From Promethearchaeota archaeon (GTDB lineage: Archaea; Asgardarchaeota; Lokiarchaeia; Sigyniarchaeales; SOKP01), in the NCBI GenBank assembly GCA_013375475.1, contig JABXKD010000019.1, positions 1-47,854 of the forward strand: a stretch of 47,854 nucleotides of DNA, given 5' to 3'. Below are positions 16,490 through 24,527 of the stretch, one piece after another. The notes under the pieces were generated by a model, which was not told the DNA's origin, made no database searches, and saw only the letters and a program-made list of their open reading frames with translations. Numbering within the stretch: position 1 is the stretch's first letter; each line of letters opens with the position of its first letter. The position numbers were made by a program, and so were the translations under genes.

Positions 16490-17266
16490 ATGAAAAAAAT
16501 AATAGCTTTTGCTGGAAAAGGAGGAGTTGGTAAAACTACAAGCTTAGTTCTTTTTTTAAAATATATCCTTGATAAGAAAAAAGCCCAAGATATCCTTGTT
16601 ATTGATTCAGACCCGGATGCGAACGTTGCTGATGTAATTGGGGAAGAGGTTAAATTTTGTGACACTATAGGGGGAAAAATGAAAGTTTTGAAAGATAAAA
16701 TTCAAAGTCTGAAAATGTCGCCTAACACGCCCAAAAGTCAGTTGATTGAATCGGATGTGTATAATTGCTTAATAGAAATGGACGATTTCGACCTTTTAGA
16801 GATGGGAAGGCAAGAGGGAGAAGGTTGCTATTGTTTTATTAATGATGTCCTCAAGAAAGTAATTGATACTCTTTCTAAGAACTATGACTTAACGTTATTA
16901 GATTCTCCTGCTGGTTTGGAGCATTTTGCTCGTAAAACTGGTCGTGATGTCACTGACCTTGTAATTGTATCCGACGCTTCAAAAATGGGTATTCACACTA
17001 TGAAACGAATTTTAGAAATAATAGACGAGTTAACACTGAAGTTCGAGCGTATCTGGATATTAGGTAATCGTTTTCCCGAGAATTTAAAGGAAATTTTAAA
17101 AAATGAAGTTGAAAATCTGAAAAATGATAGGGTTAAACTACTAGGATTCATTTCTAACAACGAGGAGATAAGCAAGATCAATATAACCGGGGGAAATTTA
17201 ATTGACTTACCTGAAGGAAATTTGTCCTATCAAGAAGCAAAAGAGATTTTTGCAAAAATAATATAA
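16490..17266 (+). CDS. cooC: CooC-like ATPase, CO dehydrogenase maturation factor
   Basis: A MinD/CooC-family P-loop ATPase, 258 aa. The deviant Walker A GKGGVGKTT is at residues 9-17, DSDPDAN at 39-45, and CYC at 113-115 inside EGEGCYCFIN is the metal-binding CxC of CooC proteins at the dimer interface. CooC helps insert nickel into carbon monoxide dehydrogenase. The segment DSPAGLEHFARKTGRDVTDLVIVSD is also typical. No CODH gene is in the window, but this fits a Wood-Ljungdahl lifestyle. It is convergent with the DUF4130 gene, leaving a 1 bp gap. Confidence 0.88.
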   Translation: MKKIIAFAGKGGVGKTTSLVLFLKYILDKKKAQDILVIDSDPDANVADVIGEEVKFCDTIGGKMKVLKDKIQSLKMSPNTPKSQLIESDVYNCLIEMDDFDLLEMGRQEGEGCYCFINDVLKKVIDTLSKNYDLTLLDSPAGLEHFARKTGRDVTDLVIVSDASKMGIHTMKRILEIIDELTLKFERIWILGNRFPENLKEILKNEVENLKNDRVKLLGFISNNEEISKINITGGNLIDLPEGNLSYQEAKEIFAKII

Positions 17267-17267
17267 G

Positions 17268-17936
17268 CTAGAAAAAATCATCGATTTTTTTCTTTTGAGA
17301 CGTGTAGCGCTTCTCTACTCCATTTTTCATTCCTGGAAGATCAAAGCATTTATCGGGAATCATACTTTTAAAATAACGAGAGTTTTCTCTTTCTACAATA
17401 TTTTGAGAATTGTAAAGTGACTCGAAAATTTCTTCGCCAGAAAATTGAATGTTGTCGAAATATGGGACAACTGGGCGCTCTTTACTTACTTTTTCAACAG
17501 TTTCCTTAAGAGGAAGCTTAACTTCTCGAATGTTCCCTTTTTCATTGATTATTCCAGTTCTTTGATTATGTTCGTTATAAAGACAAATTATGCACTGTGG
17601 CCATCTCTCATGAAAATATTTCAATACATTATCCATTACATGATGTTTGAGTAAGACTATTCCATATAATACAGCATGTTTATTTATTTCTGTTCGCGTA
17701 AATTGTTTAGCTCGATAAGCCTCAGTATTTACTTCCCTCATCATTTTTATAATTTTCTTTGCCATGGCTGTTCCTGAGTTTCGCAAAGATACTTCTGGTA
17801 TTGTCATGACTTGTTTTAGTAAATCTAGATGGAACTTGGAGTGTCGGGGAAGATTGGCGATCAATTCCTCCCTAGAATAGCCTTTTGCTCGTCCTACTAC
17901 TTTTAGTGAATCTTCACAATTATTTTCATTTTTCAT
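17268..17936 (-). CDS. DUF4130 (TIGR03915-like) putative DNA metabolism protein
   Basis: It directly follows a radical SAM protein of the TIGR03916 type, its usual partner. The middle part (MAKKIIKMMREVNTEAYRAKQF, then HVMDNVLKYFHERWPQCIICLYNE) and the end (VERENSRYFKSMIPDKCFDLPGM) follow the DUF4130 pattern of an RR-type motif, a helix and a final RxN...MP signature. The role of the pair is not established. It is annotated as a putative DNA repair or modification system. The gap to the upstream gene is 12 bp, so they form an operon. Confidence 0.7.
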   Translation of the reverse strand: MKNENNCEDSLKVVGRAKGYSREELIANLPRHSKFHLDLLKQVMTIPEVSLRNSGTAMAKKIIKMMREVNTEAYRAKQFTRTEINKHAVLYGIVLLKHHVMDNVLKYFHERWPQCIICLYNEHNQRTGIINEKGNIREVKLPLKETVEKVSKERPVVPYFDNIQFSGEEIFESLYNSQNIVERENSRYFKSMIPDKCFDLPGMKNGVEKRYTSQKKKIDDFF

Positions 17937-17948
17937 ACATTAACCTCT

Positions 17949-19241
17949 CTAATTCATAAAATTCTGGATTGTAGTTTGATTATATCCATTTATTTTAAGG
18001 TATGGATCAGCACGTTTCAATATAACGCCAATTGATTTAAGGTCTTGCCGACGGTTAAGAGATATTTTTTGTTTCCTCAGATTAATAATTCTTTTTGCAG
18101 ATATTGGACCTATACCAGGCACTCTGATTAAATCTTGGTACGACGCAGTATTGGGGTCTACAGGGCCGCGATCTTTAAAGTAATCTTTCGCTAGGTGTAT
18201 TTTTGGATCACCCCTCGGTAAATTTCCCTCTTCATTAATAACTTCTTTCAAATCGTTTAATTTGTAGTGATAAATTCTTAATAGCCAATCAGTTTGATAC
18301 AATCGATGTTCTCTTTCTAAAGGAGCTGCTTGTTTTGCTGACAAAGGAGTTCCTTGTATTGGGATAAATGAGGAAAAATATGCGCGTCTTAAATCAATAA
18401 CCTTATAATCGTTATCGATCCTCTTAAGCAAATCCCAATCTGTTTCATGTTCAGCTGCTCCTATAACAAATTGTGTAGTTTGTCCGCTGTTGAGAATTGG
18501 AGCACCATCCCAACGAAATTTCTTATATCCATCTTCTCTGCGATCTTTTATCATCTTTTCTTGGAATTTTATCTCCTTATCCTGTTTTAGATCTTTCATG
18601 ATTTTTAAGGCTTCATCGTTATGTCTAATACGAATCTGCTTTAGCCATCTTTGGCGTAAAATAATATCATTATGAAAATCTTTTTGTTCTGCAATTTCAG
18701 CAAGATGTTCCTTGGTAGAGGCTTCTGAATTTATTGAAATCCGATCAGAGAGGGTTATAGCTTCTTTCAAAAGAGATTGGCTCACCCCAGGTAGCGCTTT
18801 AAAGTGAACATATCCTTGAAACTTATACTTAAACCTTAATAGCCGAATAGCTTCAAGCATATCCTCTGTGGTATCATCAGCGCTCCCACATACTCCTGAT
18901 GAGATAAAAACACCTTCAACTACGTTCATTGAATATAATTTCATGAATGTGCGAGCATATTCTTCGGGAGTAAAACTGAGTCTTTTTTTACAGTTATGAG
19001 AAAAGCAGTATTTACAACTATAAATACATTTATTAGTATAGAGGGTTTTAAATAAACTCATACAACGACCATCGGGCGTATAACTATGACAAATACCTGC
19101 ACTAGCTGTATTACCTATAAAATCCTTGGAATCTCCAAAGAGTTTTGGATATTTATCCGTACGGCTAGATGCCGTGCTAGCACATATATCATATTTAGAA
19201 TTTTCTCCTAAAATCCTGATTTTCTCTAAAGTAGACGGCAA
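17949..19241 (-). CDS. Radical SAM protein with helix-hairpin-helix, putative DNA modification/repair (TIGR03916 type)
   Basis: The [4Fe-4S] motif C-x3-C-x2-C is at residues 72, 76 and 79 (CIYSCKYC). The N-terminal region has YDICASTASSR and GICHSYTPDGRCMSLFKTLYTN, characteristic of this family. The C-terminal 60 residues carry a helix-hairpin-helix (LIRVPGIGPISAKRIINL), a nonspecific DNA-binding element. The protein is 430 aa, the normal size. It pairs with the DUF4130 gene downstream. The chemistry, possibly repair or modification of a DNA base, is inferred and not proven. Confidence 0.88.
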   Translation of the reverse strand: MPSTLEKIRILGENSKYDICASTASSRTDKYPKLFGDSKDFIGNTASAGICHSYTPDGRCMSLFKTLYTNKCIYSCKYCFSHNCKKRLSFTPEEYARTFMKLYSMNVVEGVFISSGVCGSADDTTEDMLEAIRLLRFKYKFQGYVHFKALPGVSQSLLKEAITLSDRISINSEASTKEHLAEIAEQKDFHNDIILRQRWLKQIRIRHNDEALKIMKDLKQDKEIKFQEKMIKDRREDGYKKFRWDGAPILNSGQTTQFVIGAAEHETDWDLLKRIDNDYKVIDLRRAYFSSFIPIQGTPLSAKQAAPLEREHRLYQTDWLLRIYHYKLNDLKEVINEEGNLPRGDPKIHLAKDYFKDRGPVDPNTASYQDLIRVPGIGPISAKRIINLRKQKISLNRRQDLKSIGVILKRADPYLKINGYNQTTIQNFMN

Positions 19242-19432
19242 TTTACTCCTCGAAATTTACATTATGTTAATATCTGCTATGATATCACTTGAAAATTAAT
19301 TTATAAATAGGGAGTCTAAAATAAATTATAGTTTATGAATATTTTAATAAAAAGAAAAAAATACCTTCTTGAATTAATATTTAAAATTATCGAAGGGAAA
19401 CATTTTTTAGTCTAATTTTTTGTTTTCTAGGT

Positions 19433-19819
19433 ATGAATACCTCCTTTAATAATGATGATGATAGTTTTGATGATGAAGATGGTGATGATGATTTTGATAA
19501 TGAAGATGGTGATTCTGACAATGAATTTGATGGAGTCAAAGATTCAGATGAGGATGGATTCAGTGATGCTTACGAAGAATTCATAGGATCAGATCCTCAG
19601 GATCCAACGGATTTACCTTTTTATCCCTATGAAGATCTCACAGAAACTTATCCAAAAAAAATAAAAACTAAAACAATGCCTACTGCTGGAGAGAAAAATC
19701 AACAACCAATAAGACTTGCGAGAAGTAGTCCAACTAGAAATAAATGCTTGATCTTTCTAATTATATTCATGGTCTTCTTAATTTTGACTCCCTTCCTTTT
19801 TTTTATTATCCTTTCTTAA
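19433..19819 (+). CDS. Acidic tail-anchored protein with a calcium-binding thrombospondin-3-like motif (128 aa)
   Basis: The first 45 residues are mostly Asp, Glu and Asn. Residues 37-60 (DSDEDGFSDAYE, then GSDPQDPTD) match a thrombospondin type 3 / EF-hand-like calcium loop. A polar basic linker follows (74-104) and one hydrophobic helix ends the protein (105-128), so it is likely tail-anchored or single-pass. The low-complexity start is encoded by GATGAT-type repeats. The stop codon (19817-19819) lies in the loop of a hairpin that also covers the ribosome binding site of the next gene. Confidence 0.65.
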   Translation: MNTSFNNDDDSFDDEDGDDDFDNEDGDSDNEFDGVKDSDEDGFSDAYEEFIGSDPQDPTDLPFYPYEDLTETYPKKIKTKTMPTAGEKNQQPIRLARSSPTRNKCLIFLIIFMVFLILTPFLFFIILS

Positions 19820-19828
19820 GGAAAGGAT
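19808..19828 (+). promoter_or_regulatory. Hairpin 1: sequesters the Shine-Dalgarno of the ThDP enzyme gene
   Basis: Perfect inverted repeat: ATCCTTTC (19808-19815), 5-nt loop TTAAG, GAAAGGAT (19821-19828). The loop holds the stop codon of the upstream gene and the 3' arm is the purine-rich ribosome binding site (GGAAAGGA) of the downstream gene. A ribosome reading to the stop would open it. Confidence 0.6.
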
Positions 19829-19832
19829 TATT

Positions 19833-19853
19833 ATATGGCATACTATGCCATAT
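19833..19853 (+). promoter_or_regulatory. Hairpin/palindrome 2: covers the start codon of the ThDP enzyme gene
   Basis: Perfect inverted repeat with 10-bp arms and a 1-nt centre: ATATGGCATA (19833-19842), C, TATGCCATAT (19844-19853). The start ATG at 19845 lies in the 3' arm. As DNA it could be an operator. As RNA a 1-nt loop must open a few pairs, leaving a stem that hides the start codon. Confidence 0.55.
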
Positions 19854-21662
19854 TATACTGGAGGAGAAATAATTACCAAATATTTGATAAAAGAAGGTAT
19901 GAAATATGTTATAGGCATACCTGGTCATGGTAATTTACCACTAGTTGATGCGTTTTATAGGGATAGAGATAAATTGCAATTGATTCAACCTAAGCAGGAG
20001 ATGGCAGGAGTACATCTTGCTATTGGATATTATAGAGTCACAGGTAAACCTTTGTGTGTTTTCACATCGATAGGACCCGGTGCAATTAATACAGCTATTG
20101 GTATCGCTGATGCTTTCGTAGATTCTTTTCCTTGTCTTGTAATCACAGGAGACACCCATGTGCATATGAGAGGAAAGGGAGTTCTTCAAGAAATAGAAAG
20201 ACAAAAAGATTCGAACATGCCAAAAATCCTAGAATCAATCGTAAAACGTAGTTTTGAGGTTGATACAATAGGGCAGCTACCCACTGTAATGCAACGAGCA
20301 TTTAATATCATGTTAACAGGACGGAGAGGGCCAGTGCATATAGATTTACCTATGGATGTACAGGCTAACTGGATTGATACTGATATTCCAGCCCCTTTAG
20401 AGCGAAGATCCTCAGGAAGAATAATGGCTGATCCTAAAAATATTAAAGTAGCAGCAAACTTACTAAAAGAAGCAAAAAGACCAGTAATTCTTTTAGGAGG
20501 CGGTGTTGTTACATCTGTAGCCTTTGATGAAGTTAAAGCATTAGCTGAAAAGATTGGAGCTGGTGTTATATGTACAATGATGGCAAAAGACGCATTTCCA
20601 AACGATCACCCTCTATTTTGTTGGGCTACTGGTAGTAAGGGAACAACAGTCGGTTTAAAAATGACATCTAATTCTGATGTTCTGCTTGCTGTTGGTTGCA
20701 GATTTGCTGATCAAACAGCGAGTTCATACAAGGATGGAATAAGTTTTTCGATTCCTCCAACAAAATTGATTCAAATAGACATTGATCCCCATGAAATTGG
20801 AAAGAACTATCCTGTTTCAGTTGGAGTAGTAGGGGACGCGAAAGCGTGTTTACGACAAATTTTAGGAGACCTCAAAGACTATTCTGTTGACTATAAGACA
20901 ACTGATTACTATAATGAAATGCAAGACGAGAAAATGAAATGGTTTAAATCTCTTGATGAGTTTCGAGATGATTCCAAAGTACCAGTAATGATTTCCACCG
21001 TTTTAAGAGAAATTCGTAAGTTTTTCGATAGAGACGCAATAATTGTGACTAGTTCAGGTAATGTACAAGCTCAGATGATTCAAGAATTAGAATTTTACGA
21101 ACCTAAAACGTGCTTTACTGCTGGAGGGTTCTCTACAATGGGATATAGCGTTCCAGCCGCAATAGGTGCTAAAATTGGGGTTATAGATACAGGAAAATCT
21201 GATCGCCAAGTAGTTGCGCTCGTAGGAGATGGTGATTTCATGATGACAATTTCGGAAATATCTGTAGCAGTTCAATTAGGCTTATCTAACATCTTCTTTA
21301 TAGTATTAAACAATCATGGGTGGATTGCTATTAAAGACTTACAACAAGCTGCTTTTGGTGAGGATCGTAGTTATGGAACAGCTTTTGAAGATATGGATGG
21401 GAACTCTTACACACCCGATTTTGCTAAAATTGGTGAAGCCTTTGGTTGTTACGCTGAAAAAGTCTCAAAAAAAGACGAGATAATTCCTGCATTAGAAAGA
21501 GCTTCCAATTCAGGAAAACCTAATGTCATTGAAATCGAAGTTCAAAGGGAATATCCTTATACTGGTTCTCCTGCTGTTGGCTGGTGGGATGTACCGAGAC
21601 CTGCTTATCTAAAAGGATTGAGAAAACAATACGAAGAAGAATTAAAAGAAGAAAAACTATAG
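19845..21662 (+). CDS. ThDP-dependent enzyme, IolD / acetolactate synthase-like
   Basis: This 605-residue enzyme has the three domains of the acetolactate synthase superfamily. The catalytic Glu is E52 (KQEMAGVHLAIGY) and the ThDP/Mg motif runs from GDGD at 461-464 to NN at 489-490. GHGN at 27-30 and the C-terminal WWDVP resemble IolD (trihydroxycyclohexanedione hydrolase of inositol catabolism) more than acetolactate synthase, but other members such as glyoxylate carboligase remain possible. It starts 25 bp after the acidic protein gene and is followed 12 bp later by a GS-like gene. No small regulatory subunit of acetolactate synthase is adjacent, which argues against a biosynthetic AHAS role. 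Confidence 0.8.
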   Translation: MPYYTGGEIITKYLIKEGMKYVIGIPGHGNLPLVDAFYRDRDKLQLIQPKQEMAGVHLAIGYYRVTGKPLCVFTSIGPGAINTAIGIADAFVDSFPCLVITGDTHVHMRGKGVLQEIERQKDSNMPKILESIVKRSFEVDTIGQLPTVMQRAFNIMLTGRRGPVHIDLPMDVQANWIDTDIPAPLERRSSGRIMADPKNIKVAANLLKEAKRPVILLGGGVVTSVAFDEVKALAEKIGAGVICTMMAKDAFPNDHPLFCWATGSKGTTVGLKMTSNSDVLLAVGCRFADQTASSYKDGISFSIPPTKLIQIDIDPHEIGKNYPVSVGVVGDAKACLRQILGDLKDYSVDYKTTDYYNEMQDEKMKWFKSLDEFRDDSKVPVMISTVLREIRKFFDRDAIIVTSSGNVQAQMIQELEFYEPKTCFTAGGFSTMGYSVPAAIGAKIGVIDTGKSDRQVVALVGDGDFMMTISEISVAVQLGLSNIFFIVLNNHGWIAIKDLQQAAFGEDRSYGTAFEDMDGNSYTPDFAKIGEAFGCYAEKVSKKDEIIPALERASNSGKPNVIEIEVQREYPYTGSPAVGWWDVPRPAYLKGLRKQYEEELKEEKL

Positions 21663-21674
21663 ATGTGATATTAT

Positions 21675-22967
21675 ATGGCTACTAAAGATTATTCGGAAAT
21701 CTTTAAAGAGAAGAGTATTAATTATATACAATTTCAATTTACAACGATTTTCGGAGAGTTTAAAGGAGTTGACTTCCCGGTAGAAATTTGGGACATTATG
21801 AAGGATGGGACTGGTATCGACGGATCAAGTCTTGGGTTTTTAAAAACAGAGCAAAGCGACATGAAAATTGTTCCAGATTTAAACACATTTGCAATAATTC
21901 CATGGAATTCTAAAGTTGGGAGGTTTATCTGTGATGTTACTGACAATAAAGGTAAAGCTTACCCTACCTGCCCACGAGGGATATTAAAAAGAATTCTTGA
22001 AAAATCGGTTTCATTTGGTTATGATTTCTTAACAAGACCAGAATTGGAATGGTATTTCATAACCACCGATCGAAAGCCTGCTGATACAGGAACTTACATG
22101 GATATTCCTCCTAAAGATCAATTTAGTGAATTACGCCTTCAAATTTCAAGTGCAATGATGAAAATGGGTATTGGAATAAAGACTATTCACCACGAGGTAG
22201 GACCAAGTCAACATGAAATTGAATTTTTGCCTAACAATGCTCTAAATCAAGCTGATAATGTTCAAACAGCAAAAGTGATAATTAAAAATGAAGCTAAAAG
22301 TAAGAGTCTAATATCTACATTTATGCCAAAACCTTTTCCATTAGTAGCAGGAAGCGGTTTACATATACATCAATATTTAGAAAAAGATGGAAAGAATATT
22401 TTTGCTAATGCAAACGCAGGTATAAGTGATCTTCTCCGTTATTATATTGGTGGGATTCAAAAGCATGCCGATGCGATCTCGGTCATTTTGAATCCTATTA
22501 CTAATTCGTACAAGAGACTAATTCCTAATCATGAAGCACCAGTTCATATCTCTTGGGGTATAGGTAATAGAACCGCATTAATTCGCGTACCTGGATACGA
22601 AAAATCTGTTAGAATTGAATATAGAGCTGGTGATGCGACAATGAATATTTACTTAGGAACAGCTCTATTACTCGCAGCTGGCTTAGATGGAATAAAAAAG
22701 AAAATCGAACCAAACACGCCCGTTACAGAAAATATTGATAGTTTAACAACGGAAGAGCGTCAAACCTTAGGAATTAAAAAATTGCCCCAAAATCTGTCTG
22801 AAGCTTTAGAATCTTTCGGGAACAGTAAATTCATCCTTAAAAATCTAGGAAAACAATTAGTAAATATATTTATGGATATTAAGAGTAGAGAGATTGAAGA
22901 TTATCAAATGGCGGAAAATGAAGGAAAAGGTTCGGAGTGGGAACTAGAAAATTATTTACTACTTTAA
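21675..22967 (+). CDS. Glutamine synthetase family ligase
   Basis: Class I GS fold, 430 aa. Metal and active-site residues are present: D49-GSS loop, E123 and E125 (ELEW), E174 and E181 (HHEVGPSQHEIEF), H230 (GSGLHIH), R281, E287 (EAPVHIS), R299, R304 (IRVPG), E315 and R317 (IEYR). The normal RxPDPxxNPYL after that Arg reads RAGDATMNIYL, losing the prolines, and the protein lacks the adenylylation region of type I-beta enzymes. It could be a true glutamine synthetase or a GS-like ligase for another amine. A GTGAT ribosome binding site lies before the ATG. It forms an operon with the ThDP enzyme. Confidence 0.82.
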   Translation: MATKDYSEIFKEKSINYIQFQFTTIFGEFKGVDFPVEIWDIMKDGTGIDGSSLGFLKTEQSDMKIVPDLNTFAIIPWNSKVGRFICDVTDNKGKAYPTCPRGILKRILEKSVSFGYDFLTRPELEWYFITTDRKPADTGTYMDIPPKDQFSELRLQISSAMMKMGIGIKTIHHEVGPSQHEIEFLPNNALNQADNVQTAKVIIKNEAKSKSLISTFMPKPFPLVAGSGLHIHQYLEKDGKNIFANANAGISDLLRYYIGGIQKHADAISVILNPITNSYKRLIPNHEAPVHISWGIGNRTALIRVPGYEKSVRIEYRAGDATMNIYLGTALLLAAGLDGIKKKIEPNTPVTENIDSLTTEERQTLGIKKLPQNLSEALESFGNSKFILKNLGKQLVNIFMDIKSREIEDYQMAENEGKGSEWELENYLLL

Positions 22968-22973
22968 AAAAAG

Positions 22974-24500
22974 TTATTTATAGATCGCGTAATTTTCTTC
23001 TAAGTCTTTTCTAAGGTTTTTTGAAAGATTATATTTTTTCGCATAAAGCTCAAAAATAATGATATCTATTGATTTCTGTTCCTCAGTATAATCGTAAGAT
23101 AAATTGTTTTTTTTATTTTCAATTATCTTTTTAACCAATGAACTTACTTCATCGTGGGTACTTCTATCGGGTTTAATAAAAGGTAAAGAGTGTATTCCAG
23201 TTAGTTGAATGCTATTAGTGTTGTTTAAAATGCCTTTTGAAAGATAATTATATAATGAACTATTCAATAATCCCAAAAAATAATCAATTGAGATTGAACT
23301 GTCCTGAACGATAAATCCCATTGCTTTATTAGAATCCCAATAGCAACCCTCAGGCATATAACGTGCAGCTAATCTCGAACTAATCCCGCTTATAACTATC
23401 CCTTCCTCTCCAAAAGGAACAGATTTGGGAATATCGTATATTGAGATTGAGTCTTGTTCCCAATCTAAAGCTTCCATAATAGGTCTATGATATTGTTCCC
23501 CGCCACCTCTTTTTAAATAAGGTTTCCATCTTTTTTTTTCCAGTTCAAGGCGAGTAATTACTTTAAAATTCTCACTTTTTTTTTCCAATTTGCGTTTCTT
23601 TCTAAAAATACCAGAAAGTTCAGTGTTTTCAATCGCAGCTATGAACTTTTTATTATTATGAGTGTGCATACCGATGTAACCCTTTAGAAAAAGCTCTAGT
23701 TTAGGTGCATTTTCGAATAAATCTAAAATTTGTTCTTCAGCGTTTACGAAAAATATGTTAAAAGGAAGTGCCTTATACCTTTTTTGTTTAATCTCAATTA
23801 TTACGGGAGGGTTCCAATACTCTTTCTCACTTTTAATACGAGGGATAATTTTCATCAGATTATTATCTCGGACTTGCTCATTTTCCTCTTTAGAACATTT
23901 AGTAAGAAAAAATATTACAGGGTATGTGCTAACATTTTGTCTATCAAACAAATTAATTGGAGCAAGTAATATTTCATTTATTATACAGTTTTTAAGAATA
24001 AAGCTTCTTAATTTAGAATGAGTGCTCAATGTTAAAAAAGAATCACTTGTAATGAAACCTAATTTCCCGCCCTCTTTCAAACGCCAGATACTATTTACTA
24101 TAAACATTGAATATGTTTCATGAGCATTGATCTTTCCATAAATTTGTTTTAGTTTAGCTCTATTTTTCCTCACATAACTGCTTGCCTTATTTAAATATGG
24201 AGGATTTCCAACGATAAAATCATATTCTCCATAACATTCTGAATTAAACGAGAGCAAAGTATCTATAAACTTGAATTTTACACCTAAATCTTTAATATTA
24301 ACTTTATAGTTCGAGTTTACGTCATGACAGAAGATTTGTGTTTTATCAACACCAGCCTTTAATAAAGACTTAACAAAAACTCCAGGACCTACACACGGAT
24401 CTAATACTTTTTGATTATCTGAAATATTTCCCAATTTGGACACTATGTAATCTGCGGTTATAGGGGGTGTTAAGACCACGCCTAGTTCCTTTACGTTCAA
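22974..24500 (-). CDS. Adenine-specific DNA methyltransferase (TaqI/Eco57I-like class)
   Basis: SAM-dependent N6-adenine methyltransferase, 508 aa. TPP at residues 11-13 (motif X region), DPCVGPG at 34-40 (motif I, SAM binding) and NPPY at 99-102 (motif IV, catalytic). The C-terminal part with SISIYDIPKSVPFGEEGIVISGISS and SIQLTGIHSLPF resembles target-recognition domains of TaqI/Eco57I-type enzymes. No restriction endonuclease is next to it. It converges on the GS-like gene with a 6 bp gap. Confidence 0.85.
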   Translation of the reverse strand: MNVKELGVVLTPPITADYIVSKLGNISDNQKVLDPCVGPGVFVKSLLKAGVDKTQIFCHDVNSNYKVNIKDLGVKFKFIDTLLSFNSECYGEYDFIVGNPPYLNKASSYVRKNRAKLKQIYGKINAHETYSMFIVNSIWRLKEGGKLGFITSDSFLTLSTHSKLRSFILKNCIINEILLAPINLFDRQNVSTYPVIFFLTKCSKEENEQVRDNNLMKIIPRIKSEKEYWNPPVIIEIKQKRYKALPFNIFFVNAEEQILDLFENAPKLELFLKGYIGMHTHNNKKFIAAIENTELSGIFRKKRKLEKKSENFKVITRLELEKKRWKPYLKRGGGEQYHRPIMEALDWEQDSISIYDIPKSVPFGEEGIVISGISSRLAARYMPEGCYWDSNKAMGFIVQDSSISIDYFLGLLNSSLYNYLSKGILNNTNSIQLTGIHSLPFIKPDRSTHDEVSSLVKKIIENKKNNLSYDYTEEQKSIDIIIFELYAKKYNLSKNLRKDLEENYAIYK

Positions 24501-24527
24501 ATCTCCAATCTTTTAATTTTTTAATAT

